Shown: positions 26,429 through 33,416 of the stretch, piece by piece
How positions within the stretch are numbered: the first letter of the stretch is position 1
Layout of the letters: the number at the start of each line of letters is the position of its first letter
Assembly (NCBI RefSeq): GCF_007992115.1
Contig: NZ_BJZQ01000001.1
Location: 310,001-374,000, forward strand
DNA from: Aeromicrobium flavum
GTDB lineage: Bacteria; Actinomycetota; Actinomycetes; Propionibacteriales; Nocardioidaceae
DNA: 64,000 nt
Direction: 5' to 3'
Program-made: the position numbers and the translations under genes
The notes under the pieces: generated by a model
The model's database searches: none
Seen by the model: the letters and a program-made list of their open reading frames with translations, nothing else
What the model was told of the DNA's origin: nothing

Positions 26429-26851
26429 ATGTTCAATCTTCTGTACCGTTCGGCAGCGACCTGGACCGCGCTCGGCCTGGTCAGCGGCCTCTACTATCGC
26501 GAGTTGACCAAAGCGAACGACTTCAGCGGTCACACGCAACTGGCGGTCGCGCACACGCATGCGCTTGCCCTCGGCACGCTCATGCTCCTCGTGCTCCTCG
26601 CCCTGGTGGCGGCACTCGGGATCGATGATCGCCGGTTCCGGTGGGGCGTGCTCACCTGGCACGTCGGATTGGTGATGACGTTCGGCATGCAGCTCGTGAA
26701 GGGCACCTTGCAAGTCCTCGGGAACAGCGCATCGGACTCTGCTGCACTCGCCGGGATCGCCGGTCTTGGACACATCACGCTCACCGCCGCGTTCATCCTG
26801 CTGTTCATCGGCATCGGTTCCGCGGTGCGTCCTCGAGCGCTCGTCGTCTGA
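26429..26851 (+). CDS. DUF2871-type small membrane protein
   Basis: 140 residues with four hydrophobic helices (about 5-20, 43-65, 75-95, 110-132). The opening MFNLLYRSAATWTALGLVSG, then YYRELTK and AHTHALALGTLM, matches a family annotated only as DUF2871 or membrane protein. The start is fixed by CAGGAG eight bases upstream of ATG 26429. Spacing of 29 bases after the exporter suggests co-transcription. Function unknown; the histidines in the HTHALALG helix are conserved-looking and might bind heme or metal, which is a guess. Confidence 0.7.
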   Translation: MFNLLYRSAATWTALGLVSGLYYRELTKANDFSGHTQLAVAHTHALALGTLMLLVLLALVAALGIDDRRFRWGVLTWHVGLVMTFGMQLVKGTLQVLGNSASDSAALAGIAGLGHITLTAAFILLFIGIGSAVRPRALVV

Positions 26852-26945
26852 ATCGTGCAACCTCTCAGGCGTTGCCTTCTGCCCCGTGTGGCGTGCTGCA
26901 CCGAAGCCCGTGTGCAGTGAGTCCGAGTCCGCCACACTCGTCGCC

Positions 26946-27440
26946 ATGCCAGACGTCCGCGCTTTCGAGGACATCGAGACGAGCATCTTCATCCAGCGTG
27001 CCTCGTCGGACGGGAAGAACGTTTTTCGGCGCTTCGTCGCCTGCGTCGAGTGCGAGGGAGACTCGGGACCGAGGAGATCGGGCCCGTCAGCGAATGGATC
27101 AGATGGCTGATCGCTGACGAGGAGGTCCATGTGGCTTTCGAGGAGATCGGCGGGGATGCCGAACGGCTGAGTGCCGTCGCCGCGCAGCTCGCCGACAAGC
27201 ATGTGGGCATTGAGAACCTGCTCATGATCGATCGGATGCAACTGCTTCCGGCGCGGAGAGGCAACCGGCTGAGCGGAGCGATCATTCTGGAACTCATCGC
27301 GCTCCTCAGGTTGGACCGCGGTTCGACGGTGGCGCTCCCGGAGCCCGCACATCAGCGCGCCGGCGGCGGGTCATATGACGATGGCCCCGACCGCGACCGC
27401 GTGTTGACGCGCCTGACGAACACCTACAAGCAGGGCGGGC
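26946..27440 (+). pseudogene. Broken acetyltransferase-like (GNAT) ORF, frameshifted and run into the integrase region
   Basis: From ATG 26946 one frame reads DVRAFEDIETSIFIQR to FRRFVACVE. From about 27050 the reading continues convincingly in a different frame: GPVSEWIRWLIADEEVHVAF, then ENLLMIDRMQLLPARRGNRL and LALP/ALPEPA-like end. The Arg-Gly step after a hydrophobic IDRM strand resembles the acetyl-CoA loop of GNAT proteins. The second frame has no stop until it lies antisense to the integrase, so the natural 3' end seems lost. Function is only a resemblance; treat as a likely pseudogene. Confidence 0.35.
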
Positions 27441-27562
27441 TGACGCAGTTGGCGCGACACGGGAGTCTGGTGGCTGCCGGTCTCGAAAGCCGGCGACTTG
27501 CTCCAGAACGATGCCAAACCGTAGATAACGCTGTGTGGGTCACCGGCTGGGGGAGAGCGCGG
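27441..27562. other. Junction region between the broken ORF and the integrase
   Basis: No gene, repeat or terminator stands out. It may contain the inner junction of the integrated element, but no direct repeat of the attR-like tail at 28956-29002 was found here. Confidence 0.4.
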
Positions 27563-28798
27563 TCAACGGTTGGTGTCCGTCCAGCCCCGGGCCTCTGCTC
27601 TCCTCCGTGCCAACTCCCTGAGCCTGCTCGAGGCGGCCTGCTGGTACCGCATCGCGGCCTGGCTGGTCGAGTGTCCACCGAGAGCCATGAGTTCCGCCAG
27701 GGTGGCCCCGTGACGGGCGGCCTCGGTGAGGGCTCCGTGGCGGAGATCGTGAAACCGCAGGTCGTCTCGTCCAGCGACGTGGCGTGCTTCGTACCAACCG
27801 AAGCCCTTGCGGTGCGTTCTGCCGCGGCGCTTCGTGGTGACCTTCCCGTAGAACGCGCTGGGGGAGAGGTGCCCTCCGTTCACACCCGGGAACATCAGCC
27901 CTTGGAGCCCGGGCGCAGCGTGGAGCTTCTTGTGCTCGATCACCTCATCGACAATGTCCGGAGGGATGGGAACGTCCCGAATCCCGGCATCGCTCTTGGG
28001 CGTCTTGGCCACGACACCGGCCGATCGCGAGCGAACCACGCCCCGGCGCACGTGGATGATCGCGTTCTTCACATCGACGTCCGAACGGCGAAGCTCCGCG
28101 AGCTCACCGAACCGAAGGGCGCAACCATCGGCCAGCAACACCATGAGCCGGTGTCGCTCAGGCATGTTCGCCACGATGACCGCGATCTCCTCGGCGGTCG
28201 CCGGGCGAATGCGCCGCTTGGCGCCCGAACTCCCACCCCCGGAGATCCCACAGGGATTGAATGGGATCAGCGCCTGACCGCTGTTCTTCGTCGGATCGGC
28301 GGCTGTTCGCATGATGGCGCGAAGCAGCGAATACGCATGGGCGCGATACGTCGGGCGATCTGGGGTCGCGTCGTCGTACCACCGGCCAACCGATTCGGGG
28401 GTGATGTCGCGAAGCGGCGTAACTTCGAAGGTGGGAAGGATGACACGGTCGAGGAGATCTTGATAGTGGTCACGCGTGCGATCAGCGAGCGGACGACCCT
28501 TGACCTTCCGATCGGCCAGCCATCGCCGGGCGTACTCGCCGAACTGCAGCGTCGCGGAGTGCTTCTCAGCATTGCGTCGTCCAGGCTCGGTCCACGTCCC
28601 GCTCGACAGTAGGCGGCGCTCGTCGACGAGCCACGCCTCCGCGTCACCGCGGGTGACGAACGTGTGGGGCGCGGTATGCCGCAGTCGGCCCCCTGACTCT
28701 GTGGTCCGGCCTGCAGGGTCCGCGTAGCGTGCTTGAAACCGTCCGCTGGAGAGCTTGGAGATCTCTCCGAACTCTCGCCGAGATCCAGCACGGGCCAT
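27563..28798 (-). CDS. Tyrosine site-specific recombinase (phage/ICE-type integrase)
   Basis: 411 residues. An N-terminal arm-binding region (GRFQARYADPAGRTT) is followed by a SAM-like core-binding domain (about 85-180) and the catalytic domain. Catalytic residues visible are Arg in ALRFGEL (about 226), His-x-x-Arg in RFHDLRHGAL (about 349-352), His in LGGHSTSQ (about 372) and Tyr in AMRYQQ (about 385), so the enzyme looks intact. Typical of actinobacterial elements integrating into tRNA genes. Four phased CGTAGTTC repeats lie just upstream, and a tRNA tail 160-200 bases upstream is the probable attachment site. No excisionase, replication or transfer gene is nearby. Confidence 0.9.
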   Translation of the reverse strand: MARAGSRREFGEISKLSSGRFQARYADPAGRTTESGGRLRHTAPHTFVTRGDAEAWLVDERRLLSSGTWTEPGRRNAEKHSATLQFGEYARRWLADRKVKGRPLADRTRDHYQDLLDRVILPTFEVTPLRDITPESVGRWYDDATPDRPTYRAHAYSLLRAIMRTAADPTKNSGQALIPFNPCGISGGGSSGAKRRIRPATAEEIAVIVANMPERHRLMVLLADGCALRFGELAELRRSDVDVKNAIIHVRRGVVRSRSAGVVAKTPKSDAGIRDVPIPPDIVDEVIEHKKLHAAPGLQGLMFPGVNGGHLSPSAFYGKVTTKRRGRTHRKGFGWYEARHVAGRDDLRFHDLRHGALTEAARHGATLAELMALGGHSTSQAAMRYQQAASSRLRELARRRAEARGWTDTNR

Positions 28799-28817
28799 GG
28801 GTAAGCGCCCCTCATTT

Positions 28818-28872
28818 CGTAGTTCCCACGTAGTTCAACGTAGTTCAAGCGTAGTTCTAGAGCGGGTAGTTA
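28818..28872. repeat. Four direct CGTAGTTC repeats plus one degenerate copy, helically phased
   Basis: CGTAGTTC occurs at 28818-28825, 28829-28836, 28839-28846 and 28850-28857, with a degenerate GGTAGTTA at 28865-28872. Start-to-start spacing is 11, 10, 11 and 15 bases, so the first four sit on one face of the helix. Location between the integrase start (28798) and the attR-like tail fits arm-type integrase or excisionase binding sites, or autoregulation of int. Confidence 0.75.
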
Positions 28873-28955
28873 TGTCCGCTCGTGGCCTCATCTGTCACCG
28901 AGGAAAAGTACTGAAATCACAGGATATAACGAGGTTCCCACTAGGGCCTAGGCCT

Positions 28956-29002
28956 GGGTTGATAATCACCGGCGTACTGGTTCGAACCCAGTATCGCCCA
29001 CC
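28956..29002 (+). other. tRNA 3'-half remnant beside the integrase, attR-like site
   Basis: T-arm ACTGG-TTCGAAC-CCAGT (28976-28992) is perfect, followed by acceptor strand ATCGCCC, discriminator A and CC (28993-29002). A complete tRNA would begin GGGCGAT, which is absent upstream; the anticodon-side sequence (GATAATCACC) does not fold with what precedes it. This matches the duplicated 3' part of a tRNA gene at the far end of an integrated element. The intact tRNA copy should lie at the other end. Confidence 0.65.
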
Positions 29003-29008
29003 CGAGAG

Positions 29009-29040
29009 AACCCCCGGAACCGCAACGGTTTCGGGGTTTT
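29009..29040 (+). terminator. Rho-independent terminator of the tRNA remnant
   Basis: AACCCC-cgg-AACCG, loop CAA, CGGTT-tc-GGGGTT, followed by TT: a long two-part stem directly after the tRNA tail. Confidence 0.7.
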
Positions 29041-29048
29041 CGTGCGTG

Positions 29049-29816
29049 TCAGCGGCCGGAGAACGGTCGCGACGGATACCCGGTGTCGAAGTGCATGTAG
29101 TCGGGCACGTCGATGTTCTGCCAGACCCAGCCTTCGCGGGTGAACAACCGCCACACCAGGCCGCGTTCGAGGATCTTGCCGCGTCCCGGCGTGCGCTCGG
29201 CGTGTCGTGCCGAGGGCGTCCAGCAGTCGCAGCGCAGGTCGACCCACGGGTTCTGAAGCGGGTTGATGTCCACGGCCCGACCGTTCGCGTGCGGTGAGTC
29301 GGTGAACGGGGCGTTGATCTGGTCCGCGCGGCGGCAGTTGAAAGCCGAGGTGTTGTCCGCGGCGAGGCTCTTCGCGACGTCGCCGCCGTAGGCCTCGACG
29401 CCCTTCATCTTCCGGATCGGGAACTCCTCGGCGAAGAGCCGGTCGAAGATCCGGCGGACGCTCGGGGCCACGTCGGCGTTGACGATCAAGTGGCCCCTCC
29501 GGGTCCGACCGTCGAAGTCGACGAAGCTCAGGTCGACGCGCCGCAGCTGCTCTCGTCGCTGGATCGGACACTCCCGGCGCACCATCCCGGCGTCGACGAT
29601 CGCCTTCCATTGCTCTGGGGGCACCTCGCGGACTCTCGAAGGTGGTGGGATCCGGGGCGCCGCGGTGGTGGCGGTGGCGGTCGACTCCGGCGAGGAGCTG
29701 GTGCCGACGCTCCGGCTGGGACGCGGCGGCGCGGGCGCGTCGTCCTGCGTGATGCCGCAGCCGGCCAGCAGCGTCAGGGCCAGGGCCGCGATCGTCACGC
29801 GCCGGTGCTGGGGCAT
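29049..29816 (-). CDS. M15-type peptidase lipoprotein (D-Ala-D-Ala carboxypeptidase-like)
   Basis: 255 residues. Lipoprotein signal with lipobox LLAGC (Cys20), a Ser/Thr/Pro-rich linker (about 25-60) and a VanY/M15-like domain. The zinc motif appears as SPHANGRAVDINPLQNP (about 173-188), and a second metal histidine is expected in DYMHFDTGY near the C-terminus. It probably trims peptidoglycan peptides outside the membrane; the exact bond cut is not predictable. It follows arsR at 38 bases in the same direction. Its 3' end abuts the element boundary at 29040. Confidence 0.8.
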   Translation of the reverse strand: MPQHRRVTIAALALTLLAGCGITQDDAPAPPRPSRSVGTSSSPESTATATTAAPRIPPPSRVREVPPEQWKAIVDAGMVRRECPIQRREQLRRVDLSFVDFDGRTRRGHLIVNADVAPSVRRIFDRLFAEEFPIRKMKGVEAYGGDVAKSLAADNTSAFNCRRADQINAPFTDSPHANGRAVDINPLQNPWVDLRCDCWTPSARHAERTPGRGKILERGLVWRLFTREGWVWQNIDVPDYMHFDTGYPSRPFSGR

Positions 29817-29854
29817 CTCAGTCGCCTTCCGAGGGAGTCGAGCCGCGCGGGTCG

Positions 29855-30223
29855 TCAGACCGCGACAATGCCCGCGTCGCGCGCGATCGGGTCACGCAGG
29901 ACATCGGACAGGTGGCCGAGTGCCCCGGGCACGACGGAGTAGAAGGCCCAGGTGCCGCGCTGCTCGCGGGCCAGCAGTCCGGCCTCGACGAGGATCTTGA
30001 GGTGGTGCGAGACCGTGGGCTGGCTCAGGCCGACGGGCTCGGTGATGTCGCAGACGCAGGCCTCGCCGCCCTCGTGGGCCGCCACGAGCGAGAGCAGCCG
30101 GACCCGGGTGGGGTCAGCCAGTGCCTTGAACTTGCGGGACAGCTCGGTCGCGTCGTCGGGGGTGATCGGCGCGGCGGTGAGCGGGATGCAGCAGCTCTCG
30201 TCCTGCCCGGCGATGGTGGCCAT
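29855..30223 (-). CDS. arsR: ArsR-family metalloregulator (arsenite-responsive)
   Basis: 122 residues from ATG 30223; upstream in-frame codons fall in the divergent promoter region. Winged helix-turn-helix with RKFKALADPTRVRLLSLV and the DNA-recognition helix LSQPTVSHHLKIL. The As(III) site is the cysteine pair in GEACVCDIT; an extra Cys-Cys near the N-terminus (DESCCIPL) might add a ligand. Divergent to acr3-arsC, so it represses both directions from the shared 165-base region, where a GTCTA/TAGAC inverted repeat lies. Confidence 0.9.
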   Translation of the reverse strand: MATIAGQDESCCIPLTAAPITPDDATELSRKFKALADPTRVRLLSLVAAHEGGEACVCDITEPVGLSQPTVSHHLKILVEAGLLAREQRGTWAFYSVVPGALGHLSDVLRDPIARDAGIVAV

Positions 30224-30338
30224 GGGCCCAGTATGGCTCGTGCCGGGGACCGGCGGGGGACCCACGTGGCGCGGGTGCACCGTTCACCGGACGTTCATCC
30301 GGCGTGGCGCGACCGAGCCCGATGACGCGGTAGCCTCG

Positions 30339-30350
30339 GTCTAGATAGAC
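30339..30350. promoter_or_regulatory. Candidate ArsR operator
   Basis: Perfect inverted repeat GTCTA-ga-TAGAC, 38 bases before the acr3 start codon and in the arsR-acr3 intergenic region. It overlaps TAGAT-like sequence that could act as the acr3 -10 box. Confidence 0.5.
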
Positions 30351-30388
30351 AACCTTCGATGGAGGACCGAGGTCCTCGAGGAGTCACC

Positions 30389-31492
30389 GTGACGTCCGCA
30401 CCAGCAGCCGACCGACCCGAGACCGATGTCGTGGCCCACCTGTCGCGACTGGACCGCTTCCTGCCCGTGTGGATCATCCTGGCGATGGCCGTCGGCCTGC
30501 TCCTCGGCCGCACCGTCGACGGTCTCGACGACGCGCTCGACTCGGTCAAGATCGGCTCGGTGTCCCTGCCCATCGCGATCGGCCTGCTCGTGATGATGTA
30601 CCCGGTCCTGGCGAAGGTCCGCTACGACGAGACACAGCGCGTCACCGGTGACCGTAGGCTGCTCGGGGCCTCGCTGGTCATGAACTGGGTCCTCGGGCCC
30701 GCGCTGATGTTCGCGCTCGCGTGGCTGATGCTGCCGGACCTGCCCGAGTTCCGCACCGGCCTGATCATCGTCGGCCTGGCGCGCTGCATCGCGATGGTGC
30801 TGATCTGGAACGACCTGGCCTGCGGCGACCGCGAGGCGGCCGCGGTGCTCGTGGCGGTCAACTCCGTCTTCCAGGTCGTCGCCTTCGGCGCCCTCGGCTG
30901 GTTCTACCTGCAGACGCTGCCGGGATGGCTCGGCCTGGAGACGACCTCGGCCGAGTTCTCGTTCTGGTCCATCACCGTGAGCGTGTTGGTCTTCCTGGGC
31001 ATCCCGCTGGTGGCCGGGTTCCTGACCCGCACGATCGGCGAGCGGGTCAAGGGCCGGGAGTGGTACGAGGACACGTTCCTGCCGCGCCTGGGTCCGTGGG
31101 CGCTCTACGGGCTGCTCTTCACGATCGTCGTGCTGTTCGCGCTGCAGGGCGACGCGATCACGCACCAGCCGCTCGACGTCGTGCGGATCGCGCTGCCCCT
31201 GCTCGCGTACTTCGCGATCACCTTCGGGCTGGGCATGGTGCTGGGCAAGGCGCTGGGCCTCGGCTACGCCAAGACCGCGACGCTCGCCTTCACCGCGGCG
31301 GGCAACAACTTCGAGCTCGCGATCGCCGTCGCGATCGGCACGTTCGGCGTGACGTCCGGTCAGGCGCTGGCCGGGGTCGTGGGGCCGTTGATCGAGGTGC
31401 CGGTCCTGGTCGGCCTGGTCTACGTCGCCCTCTGGGCGCGCCGGTTCTTCCTCACCTCCACCCCCTCCGACCAAGGAGCACCGCATGCCTGA
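30389..31492 (+). CDS. acr3: Arsenite efflux permease ACR3
   Basis: 367 residues with about ten membrane helices. Exports arsenite from the cytoplasm. ACR3 marks are PIAIGLLVMMYPVLAKVRY, MNWVLGPALMFALAW, ARCIAMVLIWNDLACGD (contains the conserved transport cysteine) and TFAFTAAGN-type AFTAAGNNFELAIAVA. The GTG at 30389 is preceded by CGAGGAG at the right distance, so it is preferred over an ATG 30 bases upstream that has no RBS. Overlaps arsC by eight bases. Confidence 0.92.
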   Translation: MTSAPAADRPETDVVAHLSRLDRFLPVWIILAMAVGLLLGRTVDGLDDALDSVKIGSVSLPIAIGLLVMMYPVLAKVRYDETQRVTGDRRLLGASLVMNWVLGPALMFALAWLMLPDLPEFRTGLIIVGLARCIAMVLIWNDLACGDREAAAVLVAVNSVFQVVAFGALGWFYLQTLPGWLGLETTSAEFSFWSITVSVLVFLGIPLVAGFLTRTIGERVKGREWYEDTFLPRLGPWALYGLLFTIVVLFALQGDAITHQPLDVVRIALPLLAYFAITFGLGMVLGKALGLGYAKTATLAFTAAGNNFELAIAVAIGTFGVTSGQALAGVVGPLIEVPVLVGLVYVALWARRFFLTSTPSDQGAPHA

Positions 31493-31904
31493 CCGCCCCT
31501 CCGTCCTGTTCGTCTGCGTCCACAACGCGGGCCGCTCCCAGATGGCGGCCGGCTTCCTGACCGAGCTCGCCGGCGACCGCATCGACGTCCGCTCGGCGGG
31601 CTCCATGCCCGGCGACCAGATCAACCCGACGGCCGTCGAGGCGATGCGCGAGGTCGGCATCGACATCGCCGGCGAGCAGCCCAAGAAGCTCACCGAGGAC
31701 GCCGTCATCGCGTCGGACGTCGTCATCACGATGGGCTGCGGCGACGAGTGCCCCTACTTCCCGGGCAAGCGCTACGAGGACTGGGTCCTGGAGGACCCGG
31801 CGGGTCAGGGCATCGAGGCCGTGCGCCCGATCCGCGACGAGATCCGCACCCGCGTCGAGGACCTCATCGCCTCGCTGCTGCCCGAGGGAGCCGACCGCGG
31901 CTGA
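31485..31904 (+). CDS. arsC: Arsenate reductase, low-molecular-weight phosphatase type
   Basis: 139 residues. CX5R phosphate loop VCVHNAGRSQ (Cys11, Arg17), second cysteines in TMGCGDECPYF (Cys85, Cys89) and catalytic Asp in DWVLEDPAGQ. It reduces arsenate to arsenite for ACR3 export. Whether it uses thioredoxin (Cys relay) or mycothiol, as in some corynebacterial ArsC, is not settled by sequence; the Cys85/Cys89 pair favours an intramolecular relay. Translationally coupled to acr3 by overlap. Confidence 0.9.
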   Translation: MPDRPSVLFVCVHNAGRSQMAAGFLTELAGDRIDVRSAGSMPGDQINPTAVEAMREVGIDIAGEQPKKLTEDAVIASDVVITMGCGDECPYFPGKRYEDWVLEDPAGQGIEAVRPIRDEIRTRVEDLIASLLPEGADRG

Positions 31905-31953
31905 CATGCGACCGTGATCGGCTCCGCCCGGGGCCTCGACCGCCGTCCCGCGC

Positions 31954-33327
31954 TCAGCCGAACAGGGCCCGCTCCACCGTGCCGAGACGCACGCGCTGCG
32001 GGTGGTCGCCGACCGGGAGGTAGGCGATCTCCTTCTTCGTCCTCACGTCCAGGACGGCGACGGCGTCGGAGTCCGACAGCGAGATCCAGCACGTGTCGTT
32101 CAGGCCCTCGGTCGTCCAGTACGGCTTGAGGTAGCTGTGCCCGGTGGTCTCGGCGTCGAAGAACGTCGCGGCGCCGGTGGCGCGGTCGACGAGTGCGGCG
32201 TAGTCGTCCATCGTGCCGGCCGCGCACAGCGTCGTGCCGGCCTCGTCGATGGACAGCCCGTGGTGCGCCGAGTCGTTGACGTAGTCGGTGATGGGCATCT
32301 TGGGCACCCGGTTGGGCAGCGGGATCAGGCGCGTGACGGCACCCGTGCGGGGCTCGGCGATCTTGCCGGTGGAGTAGTCGACCTTGCCGTTGATGTCCGC
32401 CTTCTGCGTGTCGAACTCGACGATGCCGTGGTACCAGGAGACCTGGAAGTAGATGAAGCGCTCACCGGGTGCGATCGCCATGGGGCGCACCGCGGAGCTC
32501 ATCTTCGGGTGGCCGGCTTCGGCGAGCTCCTTGCCCATGTCCCAGCGCTTGTCGATGCCGAAGTCGTCGTTGCGCACGATCTCGAACCACCGATCGCCCT
32601 TGGTCCAGTCGCCGCCGGGGCCGTCGAAGGACGTGTAGGCCGAGCCGATCGAGGCGTGGAAGATGGTCTTGCCGTCGGCGGAGTAGTTGTTCTCGTGCGG
32701 GGTGTCGCCCGACTCGAAGGTGCGCAGCCGGTCGCCCATCTTGACGCTCTTGCCGCCGGGCAGGGTCTGGTCGACCATGGCGAACTCGATGACCTGGCGC
32801 TCGACGGAGTCGCTGACCAGGAGTCGCTTGCCGTCGGGGGAGAGGCCCGCGTGGTCGCTCCGGTACCCGTCCATCGACGTCTCGGCGACGATGGAGTCGC
32901 TGTCGCCGGCCACGGCCTTGGCGATGTCGATCCAGACGACATCGGCGAAGCTCGGGCGGGAGACGGCCAGGTACTTGCCGTCCTGGGTGCTGAACATGTC
33001 GTCGACGAACTGGTCGTGACCCTGGCCGGGGCCCACCCGGACCGCCGTGTAGGTGATCAGTCGCAGCGGGTTCTTCCGGATGTCGCGCAGCTCCTGCTCC
33101 TTGTCGGGGATCAGGTTGATGCCGGACTTGAGGATCGCCGGGTTGCGGGCGTCGACGATCGAGGCCGTTCCGGCCCAGTTGTTGCCCACGAACATCACGT
33201 CGCGGAGCGACTCGGGGGTCGGGGCGTCGGCGCTGGTGGCGGCTCCGGACGGGAGCAGGGCGGCGGCGGTGACGGCGGCGGCGAGGGCCGCGGCGCCGCG
33301 CAGGAGGAGGCGGGTCTGCAGGGGCAT
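31954..33327 (-). CDS. Secreted YVTN/YncE-like beta-propeller protein
   Basis: 457 residues with a Sec signal peptide (hydrophobic 8-27, cleavage near ATSA). The mature part has repeated propeller-like strands such as SADGKTIF, LSPDGKRLLVSDS, TQDGKYLAVSRPSF and the closing AVAVLDVRTKKEIAYLPVGDHPQRVR, which is the YVTN-type repeat. Conserved His/Asp positions (GDTPHENNYS, DSAHHGLS) could bind metal. Function unknown. Convergent to arsC with 49 bases between, and about 90 bases from the PucR-type gene, which reads the same way. ATG 33327 begins the signal peptide; longer in-frame codons upstream give no protein-like sequence. Confidence 0.75.
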   Translation of the reverse strand: MPLQTRLLLRGAAALAAAVTAAALLPSGAATSADAPTPESLRDVMFVGNNWAGTASIVDARNPAILKSGINLIPDKEQELRDIRKNPLRLITYTAVRVGPGQGHDQFVDDMFSTQDGKYLAVSRPSFADVVWIDIAKAVAGDSDSIVAETSMDGYRSDHAGLSPDGKRLLVSDSVERQVIEFAMVDQTLPGGKSVKMGDRLRTFESGDTPHENNYSADGKTIFHASIGSAYTSFDGPGGDWTKGDRWFEIVRNDDFGIDKRWDMGKELAEAGHPKMSSAVRPMAIAPGERFIYFQVSWYHGIVEFDTQKADINGKVDYSTGKIAEPRTGAVTRLIPLPNRVPKMPITDYVNDSAHHGLSIDEAGTTLCAAGTMDDYAALVDRATGAATFFDAETTGHSYLKPYWTTEGLNDTCWISLSDSDAVAVLDVRTKKEIAYLPVGDHPQRVRLGTVERALFG

Positions 33328-33416
33328 GTCAGGATCATGCCTCCGATGTAACTCGCTGTGACACCCCTGTCTCACGCCTTGGTGATCTGCGTCACAGTTG
33401 GAACAAATGGGGCGAC

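Noticed and set aside
27050..28612. Plus-strand frame running through the integrase region as one protein
   Set aside because: Only the first ~130 codons look protein-like; beyond that it is antisense to the intact integrase.
28818..28872. CRISPR array
   Set aside because: Units are 8 bases with 2-7-base gaps; there are no spacer-sized intervals and no cas genes.
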